DNA of 64,000 bases from Holdemania massiliensis (GCF_022440805.1 NZ_JAKNTK010000001.1:1736001-1800000); one strand, 5' to 3'; positions 52,378 through 61,247 are shown, counted from the stretch's first letter. Numbers and translations are program-made. The notes: generated by a model from the letters alone, not told the origin.

Positions 52378-52840
52378 GATTGGTGTTTCCGCGAGTATTC
52401 AGTTGTTGATTGAGCTGTCTGATTTTGCGTTTCATCGTGGCGAACTGCCAAAACCAAATCAGGGCATAAATAAGAAAGAACAGGCTGAAATAAAAGCCGA
52501 TGCCAGGCAGGCTGTGCGGCATCCACCATAGGCAGTAAGCAATCGGCAGCGTCCCGAATGAACAGACAGTCAGATGCACCAGCGTCTGTTTCAGCAAACT
52601 CCAATTTTCGATTGTCCAGATCAGACTGGCTAACGCCCAGATCGCGCCGTAAAGCAAGGAACAGATTGTCTGCACAAGCATCGCGCTGACTTCGGTTTTG
52701 CAAAGTAAGATTAATTCCGGAACGACAGGATAATACTGTCCGTTGTTGTGCATTAACGAGATGCCAAGGGTGATCAGCGTAGAAAGGGCAACACCCGCTA
52801 ACGCTCCCACCAGCGCAGTCATCATGATTTTCTTTTTCAT
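52364..52840 (-). CDS. DUF3021 membrane protein
   Basis: A 158-residue protein with four hydrophobic helices (about 8-28, 55-75, 88-108 and 112-132). Conserved features of DUF3021: IWTIENWSLLKQTLVHL near 77 and PIAYCLWWMPHS near 100. Start ATG 52840 has GAGGTG 5 bases upstream; ATG 52843 is too close. It lies 6-9 bases behind a LytTR gene, the usual pairing for this family. Probably a membrane partner of the regulator. Confidence 0.85.
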   Translation of the reverse strand: MKKKIMMTALVGALAGVALSTLITLGISLMHNNGQYYPVVPELILLCKTEVSAMLVQTICSLLYGAIWALASLIWTIENWSLLKQTLVHLTVCSFGTLPIAYCLWWMPHSLPGIGFYFSLFFLIYALIWFWQFATMKRKIRQLNQQLNTRGNTNQKEL

Positions 52841-52849
52841 CATTTCACC

Positions 52850-53290
52850 TCATATTCCGCATGTCTGCTTAATTTTTGAAACGTAACGCCGTGAAACAAA
52901 AGTTCTCTCACCATTGACCATTGTCACGCCGATGGTGCCGGAATAGCTTAAATCAAAATGTTTTACTTTGTCCAGATTGATCATTTCGGAATGGGATATC
53001 CGGACGAAGCTGCCGGAAATCAGCCGTGTTTGAACTTCCTGCAGCGTGAGCCGGATAATACATCGGCCTTTTTCAGTTTCGGCTATGGTTTTCTTCTCCT
53101 CAGCATAAATCCGCAGGATATCGCGCGGATGAAGCAGAATAAGCTCCTCGTTCTGAAATCCGGGAAGATAGACGGCTGGTCCTTCCGATAACGACTGAAT
53201 CAACATCTGAATCTCGTCGGTGAGCTGCCGGGCAACGAGGATGATTTTGCATTCGGTACAGGTTTCGTCAATCTGAATTTCAACTTTCAT
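52850..53290 (-). CDS. LytTR-family DNA-binding regulator
   Basis: A 146-residue regulator. The N-terminal 50 residues are a short ligand or dimer part; the C-terminal LytTR domain spans about 50-146 (DILRIYAEEKKTIAE, SGSFVRISHSEMINLDKVKHF, FVSRRYVSKIKQTCGI). ATG 53290 has GGGAG with spacing 8. It forms an operon with DUF3021; such pairs usually regulate a transporter or their own genes. No REC domain is present, so it is not part of a classical two-component system. Confidence 0.88.
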   Translation of the reverse strand: MKVEIQIDETCTECKIILVARQLTDEIQMLIQSLSEGPAVYLPGFQNEELILLHPRDILRIYAEEKKTIAETEKGRCIIRLTLQEVQTRLISGSFVRISHSEMINLDKVKHFDLSYSGTIGVTMVNGERTFVSRRYVSKIKQTCGI

Positions 53291-53504
53291 GTTCATCACT
53301 CCCTTAGGTTTGAGGTCTGGCTGTTCTCAGTATATCGGATTTTACCCGTTTATTCATTGGATTTTGGATAAACGGTTGATTTCGCGGGACAGTCGGCCTG
53401 CTTACCGGATGAAGTAAACAAGCTCAGGTTAATCTGCGGGAAGTAAAACTGCAGGAAAAGCGCAGGGAAGGGAAAGCAGCCTAATCAAAAAAGCCAGTTT
53501 TTCA

Positions 53505-53533
53505 TTCAAATTTAACGCCGCTTTTGATATAAT
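53505..53533 (+). promoter_or_regulatory. sigma-A promoter of the NSS transporter
   Basis: TTCAAA (53505-53510) and a perfect TATAAT (53528-53533) are spaced by 17 bases. Confidence 0.7.
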
Positions 53534-53564
53534 GAAAAACAAGGTTTAAAAAGGGGAGCAGGAA

Positions 53565-54950
53565 ATGAATTCTAAACGAGGACAATGGGCTAGTAATCTG
53601 GGCTTTATTCTGGCCGCGGCAGGCAGTGCTGTCGGCTTAGGCAATATCTGGAAGTTTCCAGGCAAAATCGCAGCTTACGGCGGCGGAGCGTTTTTGCTTT
53701 TGTATGTACTGATCGTCGCCTTGATCGGCTTGCCAGTCATGCTGGCGGAATTATCCATCGGGCGGGCAACGCAGAAAAATGTCGTCGGCGCGTTTCACAG
53801 CTTGAACCGGCGCTGGACTTTCTGCGGCGCACTGGGTGTGATCACGTTGTTTGTTATTTTATCCTATTACTGTATTGTCGGCGGCTGGGTAACGAAATAT
53901 GTTTTTGTATATTTAACCGGTGCGCACTTTCCGGCAACGGCAGCACCGTTCCAGGATTTCTTCGTACAGTTTATTTCAGCACCGGTGCAGCCTCTGCTGT
54001 GGGGAGCTTTGTTTTTAGGCGTATGCATTTTTGTTGTTGTACGCGGAGTTTCCAGCGGAATTGAAAAGTTCAGTAAGTTTTTGATGCCGTGTTTGTTTCT
54101 GCTGCTGATTGCAATCATGCTTCGTGCGGTCACTTTGCCGAACGCTTGGGAAGGCGTTAAGTATCTGTTTGAAATCCGGCCGGAGGCGATCAATGGTGAT
54201 ACACTTGTCGCGGCTTTGGGGCAGGCCTTTTTCTCTTTGTCAGTCGGAATGGGGATCATGGTAACCTATGGTTCGTATGTTCCCAAAAAAGAAAATCTTT
54301 TGCGCAGTGCGGTGATGATCTGTTTTTTGGATACGCTGGTTGCGATTTTAGCCGGCTTGGCAATTGTCCCTGTGGTTTTTGCTACAATGGGGGCTGAAGG
54401 CCTGGGCATGGGCGGCGGCTTTGCTTTCATGGCGCTGCCGGAGGTTTTTGCGATGATGCCCGGCGGTGTGTTGTTTGGCTTAGCATTCTTTCTGTTATTG
54501 TTTCTGGCAGCCCTGACCAGCGCGATCAGCATTTTGGAAAGCTGTACAGCATTCTTAAATGAAGAGCTGCACTGGAGCCGGCTGAAATCGACCTTGCTTT
54601 TGGCTGTGCCGATGAGTTTGTTCAGTATTGGCTATTCACTTTCTCAAAACGCGGATCGTGGGCTGAATCTGCCGTGGCTGGATTGGAAGCATGGGCTGCA
54701 GTGGCTGCCGATGAACGCGGTCATGGAGAAATTTACAGATAATCTGATGATTCCCTTAGGTGCACTGTTATTCTGTGTGTTTGTCGGCTGGATCTGGGGG
54801 GCCTCCAAAGCTGCGAAGGAAATCCGCGGCGAGGCGCAGAAACCATTCAAACTGGAAAAATTCTGGAGTTTTATCGTCCGATATGTGGCGCCGGTTGTGA
54901 TTTTAATTATTTTGTATTTTACCTTAATTCAAGGACAAGGTCTTTCTTAA
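53565..54950 (+). CDS. sodium-dependent amino-acid transporter (NSS/SNF family)
   Basis: A 461-residue membrane protein with about 12 helices. The N-terminal GFILAAAGSAVGLGNIWKFP contains the Na+/substrate-binding unwound helix 1 of the LeuT fold. Other hallmarks: GLPVMLAELSIGRAT near 55 and LFFLAALTSAISILES-type helix 8 near 310. It symports an amino acid or related molecule with Na+. Substrate cannot be told. AAAAGGGGAGC precedes the ATG. Confidence 0.9.
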   Translation: MNSKRGQWASNLGFILAAAGSAVGLGNIWKFPGKIAAYGGGAFLLLYVLIVALIGLPVMLAELSIGRATQKNVVGAFHSLNRRWTFCGALGVITLFVILSYYCIVGGWVTKYVFVYLTGAHFPATAAPFQDFFVQFISAPVQPLLWGALFLGVCIFVVVRGVSSGIEKFSKFLMPCLFLLLIAIMLRAVTLPNAWEGVKYLFEIRPEAINGDTLVAALGQAFFSLSVGMGIMVTYGSYVPKKENLLRSAVMICFLDTLVAILAGLAIVPVVFATMGAEGLGMGGGFAFMALPEVFAMMPGGVLFGLAFFLLLFLAALTSAISILESCTAFLNEELHWSRLKSTLLLAVPMSLFSIGYSLSQNADRGLNLPWLDWKHGLQWLPMNAVMEKFTDNLMIPLGALLFCVFVGWIWGASKAAKEIRGEAQKPFKLEKFWSFIVRYVAPVVILIILYFTLIQGQGLS

Positions 54951-54998
54951 CCGAAAAAATGGAAATGAAGCCTTTGTTATGGACGGGTCGGGATGAGA

Positions 54999-55685
54999 TC
55001 AAGCTCTCATCGCGGCCTTTTCTTCTTCCTGGATGATTTCCTGCATGCGCAGATACCGCTTTTTAGCCAGTTCACGGATCAGCGGCTGATCACTGAGATA
55101 ATCGAGAAAAATCTGCAGCTGAGCGAGCATCGGGTTTTGCCGCGTCAGCTGTCTGATAATCGCGGACTGACTGTGCGGTCGGGCTTCTTTGATAAACCAG
55201 CGGTATTGTTCTTCGGCGGAAAGCGGCAGCTGAAAAGGATCATTGACAGTCGGCAAAGGGATTGTTTTCAACTGAATTTTATTAGCGAGCTCAGAGCTTA
55301 ATCCAAGCTCATTGGGCTGAATTGAACATAGCCTTTGAAGATTGGTTTGGGAAAGCGGAGCCTGAACATAAGTAATGACCATCAACGTATCGACAGCATT
55401 GCGCTTATCCGCATTCTGAAGCCGAATCAGTTCAAGCACAGCATCTTTGATTCGTTGAGAAAGAGAACGATAGGCGGTAATAATTTGAAGACTAGCTCCA
55501 ATAGAATTGTTGAGGATTATGGGCAGCATAATCGATTTAGCGGATTTAAGCGTTTGGGAACTGACAGAAATCTGACATACTTCACCAGTTAACGGATCCT
55601 GTTGGGCCGTATAGCCGCTTAAAATCATTTTCAGAAGAAGGTCGTTGGTCAGGGTGAAATACTCATTCAGGGAAGGCTGAGACAT
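54999..55685 (-). CDS. Rpn/PD-(D/E)XK-like protein, degenerate (copy 1)
   Basis: A 228-residue protein. N-terminal LNEYFTLTNDLLLKMI, a central hydrophobic LMVITYVQAPL and a C-terminal RWFIKEARPHSQSAI, then ELAKKRYLRMQEII, resemble the Rpn family of recombination-promoting nuclease/putative transposase proteins. The PD-(D/E)xK catalytic acids are not evident, so I expect it is inactive or diverged. It is a tandem copy of the next gene, ending with the same tail EEKAAMRA. GAGGAA precedes the ATG. Confidence 0.55.
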   Translation of the reverse strand: MSQPSLNEYFTLTNDLLLKMILSGYTAQQDPLTGEVCQISVSSQTLKSAKSIMLPIILNNSIGASLQIITAYRSLSQRIKDAVLELIRLQNADKRNAVDTLMVITYVQAPLSQTNLQRLCSIQPNELGLSSELANKIQLKTIPLPTVNDPFQLPLSAEEQYRWFIKEARPHSQSAIIRQLTRQNPMLAQLQIFLDYLSDQPLIRELAKKRYLRMQEIIQEEEKAAMRA

Positions 55686-55708
55686 AAATTAATTCCTCAC
55701 TTTCTATT

Positions 55709-56404
55709 TCAGGCTCTCATCGCGGCCTTTTCTTCAATCTGCATGATTTCCTGCATACGCCGATACCGCCGTTCTGCTAAGTCGCGGATTGCTTCCTGAT
55801 CACTGAGAAAATCCAGAGTCTGCTGAAGCGCTTTGAAAATCGGATCCTGGCTGAATAAAGCTTTTATGATGGAAGAGAGGGTGTGCGGCCGGGCTTCTTT
55901 GATGAACCATCGCCATTGATCTTCTTGAGAAAGCGGAAGTTCAAAGTGTTCTTCTTCCGTGGGAAGTGGAATGATGACCATGGATATTTTATCTTCAAAG
56001 GGCGTGATGAAGCCAAAATCTGATAAATGCAGCGTACGGGAAGTCATTTTTTTCGGATAGCTCGTTTTGCTTTGCACAAAGGAAACAGCGACAATCGGAG
56101 AGAGGTCTTCAATGTTTTTAACGGCAGGAGATTGGGCAGCCATTAATTCACAGGCAAGATCTTTTGTCCGCAATGTAGCAGTCCGCCAGGCAGTGACGGG
56201 CTGAGCACCAAGAAATAGGGAATCGTTAACCCGAAGACCGATCCCGATCGAATCTTTGGATTCGAGAGTTTCCGAATCGATAGAAAAAACCAGGGTTGGA
56301 CTTTCCGCTTTGCCCAAGGCATGGGGCAGGCTGGTCATAACCAGCTTAAAAACTAGATCATTTGTGAGTGTAAAGTACTCGTTGAGCAGCAGTTGTTGCA
56401 TCAT
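55709..56404 (-). CDS. Rpn/PD-(D/E)XK-like protein, degenerate (copy 2)
   Basis: A 231-residue paralogue of the downstream copy: LNEYFTLTNDLVFKLV at the start, VAVSFVQSKTS in the middle and RWFIKEARPHTLSSI with the identical tail EEKAAMRA at the end. The catalytic PD-(D/E)xK motif is again not visible. Both copies carry a GAGGAA ribosome site within a similar upstream context, so the whole unit was duplicated. A DUF with a similar fold cannot be excluded. Confidence 0.55.
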   Translation of the reverse strand: MMQQLLLNEYFTLTNDLVFKLVMTSLPHALGKAESPTLVFSIDSETLESKDSIGIGLRVNDSLFLGAQPVTAWRTATLRTKDLACELMAAQSPAVKNIEDLSPIVAVSFVQSKTSYPKKMTSRTLHLSDFGFITPFEDKISMVIIPLPTEEEHFELPLSQEDQWRWFIKEARPHTLSSIIKALFSQDPIFKALQQTLDFLSDQEAIRDLAERRYRRMQEIMQIEEKAAMRA

Positions 56405-56601
56405 TGTTCCTCGCTTTCTACTTTAATATTGCAATTTTTTCCAAAAAGCCCCGCGAAAAAATAAAAAAAGTTGAATTTCTTCGCGGAAAAAGTGTTTACC
56501 TCTGAAACATTTTACATTTTAGAGAAAAATTCGATGAATAATGAATTATAAATATCGAACATAGATCGGTAAATCCGGGCTGAAGGAACAGTTTTCCATA
56601 T

Positions 56602-56629
56602 AAAAAAACCTTCCGCTATTAACGGAAGG
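56602..56629 (-). terminator. terminator of htrA
   Basis: On the minus strand CCTTCCG (56629-56623) pairs with CGGAAGG (56615-56609), followed by a 7-base T-run. Region 56405-56601 holds no other gene. Confidence 0.85.
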
Positions 56630-56653
56630 CTGAATCAGCTGCAGAAGTTAATT

Positions 56654-58000
56654 TTAGTTTAACGGAACTTCCGGATTGGATTGTGTTTCGCCGTTTTGAT
56701 TTTGCGGGACAGTCGTATTTTTCTTTTCCTGCAGTGTCAAAGAGACGGTAACGGTGGAACCATTGCGGCTGACCATAATGTCTACGGTATCTCCGACTGA
56801 GTAATTGTCCAGAGCCGCGCTGAGGTCCGCAAAAGTCTCTACGACCTGATTGTTGAGGGAGATGATTCGATCACCGGCCTGCAAACCAGCTTTTTCTGCA
56901 GAGCTGCCGCTCTCGACATCCGTGATGTAAACCCCCAGGCTGTTGACTCCGTACTGCATTGCGGTCTGCGCATTTTCAATACTCAAGACCGTCACGCCCA
57001 TCGCCGGCCGTCCTGTTACATAACCATTAGCAATCAGTTCCTGGGCAATCTTGCTGACAAGATTGGAAGGAATTGCAAAGCCTAAACCTTCGACGTCGCT
57101 GCCGCTGGATTTGGCTACGACCATGCCGATCAGTTCACCGCGGGAATTGAACAGTCCGCCTCCGGAGTTGCCCGGATTGATCGCGGCATTGGTCTGCAAT
57201 AACGTCATCTGCTGGTTATCTAAGGTAATCGAGCGGTCTTTGGCACTGATGATGCCGTTGGTCACAGTGCCGCCCAATTCACCTAACGGATTGCCGATAG
57301 CGACGGCGGTTTCTCCGACATTCAGATTGTCGGAATCACCGAAGGTAACCGGCGTCAGGCCGCTGGCATTGATCTTCAGTACGGCAACATCGGTCTTGCT
57401 GTCCGTGCCGACTAAAACGGCATCGTACGTTGTTCCATCACTGGTGCGAACCTGAATCGTTGAAGCACCGTCGATGACATGGTTGTTGGTGATCAGATAG
57501 CCGTCTTCGGAGATGATGACGCCGCTGCCGGCTCCGGTTTGAACATACTGCTGCAGAAAGCTGCTGTTGGTCACTTTTTCAGTTTTAATCTCAACAACGC
57601 TCTGCTGATTTAAGGCAGCAACCTGTTCCACGCTCATTTCACTGCCGGCGGCAACGGGCTGAACTTCAACTTTACTGCCGGTCGAACGGTACAACGTTGT
57701 GGAGGAATTGTTCATTTGATTGGCTAACAGACCGCCGCCAAAACCAATGCCGCCTGCCAACAGGCCGCAGCAGAGAAATCCGGTGACCATCGTTCGCTTC
57801 ATGGATTTACGCTGTTTAGCCAGCTCTTTGAGCACAGGATCCGGTTCAGGCTGAACATGGACATGGGCGTAGCTTTCCTGTTCTTTGGTTTCCGCTTGGG
57901 CATTGGCGCTTCTATTTTCCTGTGAGGCAGCGGTCATGCCGGCTTCATGTTCACAGTGGTTTTCTTCTGGGATTGGATTTTCATGATTTTCATTCATCAT
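56654..58000 (-). CDS. HtrA/DegP-type serine protease
   Basis: A 448-residue membrane-anchored protease for folding stress. A hydrophilic cytoplasmic N-tail (1-68) precedes one helix (MKRTMVTGFLCCGLL, then AGGIGFGGGLLANQM). The trypsin-like domain has His in TNNHVIDGAS (near 176), Asp in KTDVAVLKI (near 206) and Ser in NPGNSGGGLF (near 288). One PDZ domain follows (GVYITDVESGSSAEKAGL, then DRIISLNNQVVETF). The end is Gln/Asn-rich. ATG 58000 has GAGG 7 bases upstream. Which Htr paralogue it is cannot be told. Confidence 0.92.
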   Translation of the reverse strand: MMNENHENPIPEENHCEHEAGMTAASQENRSANAQAETKEQESYAHVHVQPEPDPVLKELAKQRKSMKRTMVTGFLCCGLLAGGIGFGGGLLANQMNNSSTTLYRSTGSKVEVQPVAAGSEMSVEQVAALNQQSVVEIKTEKVTNSSFLQQYVQTGAGSGVIISEDGYLITNNHVIDGASTIQVRTSDGTTYDAVLVGTDSKTDVAVLKINASGLTPVTFGDSDNLNVGETAVAIGNPLGELGGTVTNGIISAKDRSITLDNQQMTLLQTNAAINPGNSGGGLFNSRGELIGMVVAKSSGSDVEGLGFAIPSNLVSKIAQELIANGYVTGRPAMGVTVLSIENAQTAMQYGVNSLGVYITDVESGSSAEKAGLQAGDRIISLNNQVVETFADLSAALDNYSVGDTVDIMVSRNGSTVTVSLTLQEKKNTTVPQNQNGETQSNPEVPLN

Positions 58001-58163
58001 TATCACACCTCTTTCTTTTTACGAGTCTTATTCTAAACTGGCGATGTGACTTCATATTGACTGAAACATGAAGGTTATGTGAAGGCTTGGGAAAACTGAT
58101 GTTCACGCAGGCAGATTTTGGAGAATTCTGCTGCTCTGCACATGGATTCAAATTAGGCGATAA

Positions 58164-58191
58164 AGAAAAAGAAGCCCAGACTTTGAGCTTC
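58164..58191 (-). terminator. terminator of spoIVA
   Basis: GAAGC and GCTTC (58171-58191) with flanking A/T runs form a hairpin just after the spoIVA stop. Confidence 0.7.
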
Positions 58192-58210
58192 CTTTTTAAC
58201 GAAGGGAAAA

Positions 58211-59689
58211 TCAGAGAACGATGGCGATGACGTTGCCTTTGCCGCGGTTGATCAGCTTTGTCAGAATTCCCTGCAGCCGCACCCGTGCTGTTTCCGGAAT
58301 CATGGACAGTTTAGAGTTCATGCCGTCCTTGATGATATCCGCCAGTTTGCGGCCGAAAATATCGGATTCCCAGATTGCCTGCGGATCGCTTTCCTGATCA
58401 CGAAGCAGGTAGCTGACCAATTCCTCACTCTGTTCCTTTGAGCCGATAATCGGTTCAAACGTGCTTTCCACATCGACTTTAATCATGTGAATGGAAGGGG
58501 CAACCGCTTTGATTCTTACGCCGTAGCGTCCGCCTTGCTTGACAATTTCCGGAGTGGAAAGCTGAATATCGTGAAGCGAAGCGGAGGCAAAACCATAGCC
58601 GGTCTGCTTGACCATCTTCAAGGCGCTGCTGATGGCGTCATATTCACGCTTGGCTTCCGCAAATTCCTGCATCAGCTGCATCAGCTGAGCTTTATCTGTA
58701 ATATCCTGACCGATAATTTCCTTTAAGACCTGATTGTACAGACCGCTTTTGACTTCCAGATCTACGACAGCGACGCCTTTTCCGGTATCCACCGTTGCCA
58801 GATTGGCTTTTTCAACATATTCATTCTCATTGAGAATATCGACAATGCCTTCGACTTCACGCAGTTTGGTGATCGCCTTCATGCTTTCTTCGATCGAACT
58901 GTTGACACTTTGTTTCAGCCAGTGTTCGTCGGTTAAGACGGAAACCCATTTCGGCATCTGAACGTTGATTTCAGAAACTGGGAATTCATACAGCGCTTCC
59001 CGCAGCAGGACGTGAATATCGTTTTCGTCCAGCCGGTTGACCGCCATCGCTAAAACGGGAACTGCGGTTTTTTCCTTTAATTTGTCGACGACGCTTCGGC
59101 ATTGTATGGATGCCGGATCTTTTGAGTTGACAATAATGATAAACGGCTTACCAATCTGTGTTAATTCCTCGATGACTTCCGTTTCTGCTTCGATATACGA
59201 TTCGCGCGGCAGATCAGCGATTGAACCGTCAGTCGTGATGACAATGCCGATCGTGGAATGATCCTGGATGACTTTCTGTGTACCGGTTTTGGCTGCTTCA
59301 TTAAAGGGGATCGCCTCATCATACCAAGGTGTCCGCACCATCCGCATGCCGTTTTCATCTTTATAGCCTTTGGCTTCCGGAATGACAAAACCAACGCAGT
59401 CGACAAGCCGGACCTTGACCGTAAAGCCGTCGTCAAAAGCGATTGTCGCGGCGTTGTTCGGAACAAATTTTGGCTCGGTTGTCATGATCGTCTTGCCTTC
59501 TCCAGACTGCGGGAGTTCATCAATCATCCGTCCTTTTTCGTATTCATCTTCGACATACGGAATGACGGCCTGTTCCATGAACTTTTTGATGAAAGTGGAT
59601 TTGCCTACCCGTACTGGTCCGACAATGCCTAAATATATATCGCCGCCAGTTCTTTCACCGATGTTTTTCAAAATTTCTGTCGTTTCCAT
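58211..59689 (-). CDS. spoIVA: stage IV sporulation protein A
   Basis: A 492-residue SpoIVA, the ATPase that polymerises on the forespore membrane to form the base of the spore coat. Walker A is GPVRVGKSTFIKKF near residue 24; GRMIDELPQSGEGKTIMT near 53; DCVGFVIPEAKGY near 98; ATP-site NSKDP near 195. The C-terminal part holds the assembly domain (VSYLLRDQESDPQAIW, then IWESDIFG). GGGAGG precedes the ATG. It is single-gene, behind a perfect-looking sigma-E promoter at 59713-59742. Presence shows the mother-cell programme of endospore formers. Confidence 0.97.
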   Translation of the reverse strand: METTEILKNIGERTGGDIYLGIVGPVRVGKSTFIKKFMEQAVIPYVEDEYEKGRMIDELPQSGEGKTIMTTEPKFVPNNAATIAFDDGFTVKVRLVDCVGFVIPEAKGYKDENGMRMVRTPWYDEAIPFNEAAKTGTQKVIQDHSTIGIVITTDGSIADLPRESYIEAETEVIEELTQIGKPFIIIVNSKDPASIQCRSVVDKLKEKTAVPVLAMAVNRLDENDIHVLLREALYEFPVSEINVQMPKWVSVLTDEHWLKQSVNSSIEESMKAITKLREVEGIVDILNENEYVEKANLATVDTGKGVAVVDLEVKSGLYNQVLKEIIGQDITDKAQLMQLMQEFAEAKREYDAISSALKMVKQTGYGFASASLHDIQLSTPEIVKQGGRYGVRIKAVAPSIHMIKVDVESTFEPIIGSKEQSEELVSYLLRDQESDPQAIWESDIFGRKLADIIKDGMNSKLSMIPETARVRLQGILTKLINRGKGNVIAIVL

Positions 59690-59712
59690 AACTTCCTCCC
59701 TTAGCTATTTGA

Positions 59713-59742
59713 AGTGTATGAATTTGCCTGAGTCTCTATGCC
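59713..59742 (-). promoter_or_regulatory. sigma-E promoter of spoIVA
   Basis: Read on the minus strand, -10 CATACACT (59720-59713) is an exact CATACAnT match. GGCATAGA (59742-59735) fits the -35 element. The spacer is 14 bases. spoIVA is a known sigma-E gene in Bacillus. Confidence 0.75.
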
Positions 59743-59949
59743 AGCCCAAGGAGAAAAATAAGCAGAAATGCGTCTGTTGAGGCGGACAGAGAGAAAAACT
59801 GAATGCCGGGAATCTGCCGCAAAGACAAAAGAAGTCCAAAATAAAGGAAAGGTCAGCAGGAAAAAGACAAAAAAACAATCCGAAGATCTGCGGACTGTCT
59901 TTCTGTTTAAGCTTTGCTTTTTGTTTTATGCAGAAATGAAGCAGCGCTG

Positions 59950-60243
59950 TTATTTAATTTCGCGTTCCGTGTATTCCGCGTCGATCACATCTTTTTCATC
60001 AACATGCGGACGGCTTTGCGAGGTTTGCGAGTAGGCGGAATCCTGCTGCTGTTGCTGCTGATAGTAATCTTGTTGCTGCTGCTGGGCTTTATAAAAGGCT
60101 TCACGCTGCTTTTTATTGCGGTAAATAAACCAAGCGATGATGCCGACCCATAACAGAAGTCCGACCAGGGGATAGGCATAAAGCAGCGGCGAAAGAAACT
60201 GCAGAATCATTAATAGAATGAAAAAGTATACAATTGATCCCAT
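59950..60243 (-). CDS. small two-helix membrane protein with Gln-rich tail
   Basis: A 97-residue protein with two hydrophobic segments (about 4-23 and 27-43: FILLMILQFLSPLLYAYPLV, then LLLWVGIIAWFIY), a Gln/Tyr repeat stretch (about 54-70) and an acidic tail. No family is known. Its start is 8 bases after the zinc-ribbon gene, so it is in the MarR operon. The ribosome site (GTAGGGC) is weak. Function unknown. Confidence 0.6.
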   Translation of the reverse strand: MGSIVYFFILLMILQFLSPLLYAYPLVGLLLWVGIIAWFIYRNKKQREAFYKAQQQQQDYYQQQQQQDSAYSQTSQSRPHVDEKDVIDAEYTEREIK

Positions 60244-60251
60244 ACTTTGCC

Positions 60252-60659
60252 CTACGACTTTCTCTCAAAGGTGCTCTTGCAGCGCGGACAGGTAATTTCA
60301 ATCTTGCCGTGTCCCCGCGGCACGCGGACGGTCTGATGGCAATGCGGACAGCTGAAATATTTGTGCTCCTTATCACTGGCGTTTTTCTTGATCAGCGAGA
60401 AGCGGGAACGAACTGGCCGGGTCAGTTCCATGTATTTGAGGTTTTCCTTCTGCCGTTTCCAGGTGTTGCGGGAAAGGGTGCGGAACAGAGAGAGGAAAAT
60501 CAGAGCATCGGCCAGCAAATTCACAAAGGGACTGCGCAGCGTCAGCATGTTGATCAGCATGACAGCGATCGCAGCGAACAACAGAAAATTGTTCAGCGAA
60601 TCTGTTCCATAACGTCCGGCCATAAAACGGTAAAGCGAGTTTTTGATCTTATCAAGCAT
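60252..60659 (-). CDS. membrane protein with C-terminal zinc ribbon
   Basis: A 135-residue protein. Two hydrophobic helices at about 24-55 (LNNFLLFAAIAVMLINMLTL, then LLADALIFLSLF). The C-terminal CPHCHQTVRVPRGHG and CPRCKSTF form a four-Cys zinc ribbon. ATG 60659 has AGGAG 8 bases upstream; the longer frame lies in the MarR gene. It overlaps the MarR stop by 8 bases. No family is recognised. Confidence 0.7.
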   Translation of the reverse strand: MLDKIKNSLYRFMAGRYGTDSLNNFLLFAAIAVMLINMLTLRSPFVNLLADALIFLSLFRTLSRNTWKRQKENLKYMELTRPVRSRFSLIKKNASDKEHKYFSCPHCHQTVRVPRGHGKIEITCPRCKSTFERKS

Positions 60660-61107
60660 GGTTAGTATTCTCCTTATAATGAAGTTTGCGCATGATCTGC
60701 GTGATATCCTGAAAGCTGTGGTGCAGCGTAGCCAGCTCATCTTCGCTCAGCTGCGCGAAATACGGGGTCAAATGGCGAATCTGTTTCTCTTTATACTCCT
60801 GCAAAATCACGCTGCCTTGGGAACTGATTGAAATCAGAATGCTGCGGCGGTTGCTGGGATTGGGCTTGCGGGCTACGATCCCCCGTGTGACTAAACCGTC
60901 AATCAGCTTGGACAGCTGCTGTTTGGAAATCAGCGTCTGCCGGCAGCAGTCGGCGAGCGTCATTTCACCGCGGCACTGCAGGGTAAACAATACATATAAT
61001 TGAACAGGGCTGAAATTCTCATTCTGCGCGATTCCCATGGAACGGTTGAGCATCAGCGGCTGCAGATCAAACAAATCTTCCAATACGATGCGAATAGCTT
61101 CTTCCAT
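60652..61107 (-). CDS. MarR-family regulator
   Basis: A 151-residue winged-helix repressor. The core is LADCCRQTLISKQQLSKLID (recognition helix near 55-75), with the wing VARKPNPSNRRSILISIS near 85. ATG 61107 has GAGGTGAT upstream; the 23-codon extension is dropped because it would span the promoter. It is the first gene of a three-gene operon. A palindrome in its promoter is its probable binding site. Confidence 0.88.
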   Translation of the reverse strand: MEEAIRIVLEDLFDLQPLMLNRSMGIAQNENFSPVQLYVLFTLQCRGEMTLADCCRQTLISKQQLSKLIDGLVTRGIVARKPNPSNRRSILISISSQGSVILQEYKEKQIRHLTPYFAQLSEDELATLHHSFQDITQIMRKLHYKENTNHA

Positions 61108-61128
61108 CTTTATCACCTCATGCAAACT

Positions 61129-61168
61129 ATTATACAGAATTTCGCAATCTTGTAAACACGTGTTTACA
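61129..61168 (-). promoter_or_regulatory. marR operon promoter with palindromic operator
   Basis: On the minus strand -35 TTTACA (61156-61151), spacer 16, and -10 TATAAT (61134-61129). The -35 lies inside a perfect 18-bp palindrome (TGTAAACACGTGTTTACA, 61151-61168). A bound MarR dimer would block RNA polymerase, giving autorepression. Confidence 0.8.
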
Positions 61169-61221
61169 GACTTCACATGATTTCACATGAAATCTTCACA
61201 GGATCTTCACGTTAAGCCAAC

Positions 61222-61247
61222 AGAAAAGCCGTCAAAGCTGGCGGCTA
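61222..61247 (-). terminator. terminator of second degV
   Basis: AGCCG and CGGCT (61227-61246) form a stem with a T-rich tail on the minus strand; it overlaps the stop codon of degV. Just left of it lie direct repeats TTCACATGA (about 61171-61190). Confidence 0.6.

Noticed and set aside
59768..60034. Frame of 88 codons opposite the Gln-rich membrane protein gene
   Set aside because: It lies antisense to a better-supported gene and has a basic, low-complexity product without ribosome site.
61170..61210. Repeats TTCACATGA that looked like a CRISPR or iteron array
   Set aside because: Only two close copies with an irregular partial third; too few and too short for an array or origin.
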